A stretch of 6,125 nt of DNA from an uncultured bacterium. Lineage in GTDB: Bacteria; Patescibacteriota; Microgenomatia; UBA1400; PJMF01. Where the stretch lies: contig CAITDX010000026.1 of NCBI GenBank assembly GCA_903891335.1, positions 1-6,125 on the forward strand, given 5' to 3'. The notes below the pieces were generated by a model, which was not told the DNA's origin, made no database searches, and was given only the letters and a program-made list of their open reading frames with translations. Positions 5,880 to 6,125 of this stretch are shown here, in pieces. The translations under genes and the position numbers were made by a program. Numbering within the stretch: position 1 is the stretch's first letter; every line of letters starts with the position of its first letter.

Positions 5880-6125
5880 ATGGCCCAATCACTTGAAACT
5901 CGATACGAGCAGAAACTTGAGGATGTTATAAAGGAGGCACAAACCAGTGCTGAGTTTTTGCGACAAATGAACGACCTTGAATCTAAAGGGGAAGGAAAAG
6001 CAACTGAGTTGGAAAAAAAAGTTGAGGAAATTATTAAAGAGTATGCTAAGAAACTAGAAACAAGAACGAAACCGGTTGAAAGCGGAAAAGAACCCATGAA
6101 ATTATGGGTTGATTATTCAAGAAAA
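5880..6125 (+). CDS. N-terminal 82 residues of an unrecognised charged, helical (coiled-coil-like) protein (partial, runs off the right edge)
   Basis: The frame from ATG 5880 stays open through 82 codons to the window end, and an in-frame TAA at 5871-5873 sets the earliest start. The sequence (begins MAQSLETRYEQKLEDVIKEA) is dense in E and K, has no predicted membrane segment or signal peptide in the visible part, and contains a likely amphipathic coiled coil at about 43-60 (ATELEKKVEEIIKEYAKKLE). A less helical stretch follows (about 61-72), then MKLWVDYSRK. It is transcribed away from the T4SS-like operon across a 122-bp gap that carries a -10 box for each direction. There is no Shine-Dalgarno at normal spacing; the only AGG is 1-2 nt from the ATG. 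The opposite-strand frame of 117 codons over this region (6097-5744) is judged a shadow. I do not recognise a family and assign no function; a link to the secretion operon is only positional. Confidence 0.65.
   Translation, partial: MAQSLETRYEQKLEDVIKEAQTSAEFLRQMNDLESKGEGKATELEKKVEEIIKEYAKKLETRTKPVESGKEPMKLWVDYSRK

Noticed and set aside
5744..6097. 117-codon minus-strand frame across the divergent gap and the right-end gene
   Set aside because: It overlaps the head of the M23 gene and both putative -10 boxes, has low-complexity S/F-rich translation typical of the antisense of E/K-rich coding, and conflicts with the better-supported plus-strand gene at 5880.

Overview
The window reads as part of a type IV secretion system (T4SS)-like gene cluster from an AT-rich bacterium. 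The best guess is a Candidate Phyla Radiation (Patescibacteria) genome, possibly Microgenomates-like. This rests on recalled protein architectures, not on a marker gene: a PrgI/VirB3-type protein with a carboxypeptidase-regulatory-like tail, and a giant membrane protein ending in an M23 peptidase domain. The very short or leaderless 5' ends and the lack of strong Shine-Dalgarno sequences are compatible with it. The genes read with the standard bacterial code. Stops used are TAA and TAG, and there is no in-frame TGA in 2,490 codons of long ORFs, which argues against the UGA=Gly code of Gracilibacteria/Absconditabacteria.

Layout. Nearly the whole window is one leftward (minus-strand) operon. 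In transcription order it holds: (1) a 1267-residue protein at 5757-1954 with a large, probably cytoplasmic N-terminal part, hydrophobic segments in the middle, and a cysteine-rich extracytoplasmic part ending in an M23/LytM-type peptidase domain; (2) a 335-residue protein at 1961-954 with one N-terminal membrane anchor, unrecognised, overlapping gene 1 by 8 bp; (3) a 289-residue PrgI/VirB3-like protein at 920-51 with a transthyretin-like C-terminal domain; (4) the first 12 codons of a further gene at 37-1, probably the VirB4-family ATPase expected after prgI. At the right end a 122-bp gap (5758-5879) separates this operon from a divergent plus-strand gene (5880 to the window end) for a charged, helical, coiled-coil-like protein that I do not recognise. 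Both sides of the gap carry a perfect TATAAT -10 hexamer.

How the parts may work together (inference). The PrgI-like protein and the putative VirB4 form the inner-membrane and energy module. The 1267-residue protein would supply membrane channel or scaffold segments together with the wall hydrolase that opens peptidoglycan, joining jobs that are separate (VirB6 and VirB1, or PrgH and PrgK) in classical systems. The bitopic 335-residue protein has the topology expected of a VirB8-type assembly factor. The window does not show whether the machine moves DNA or protein, or builds a surface appendage. No RNA genes, mobile elements, CRISPR arrays or significant repeats were found, and no stretch over 300 bp lacks a gene.
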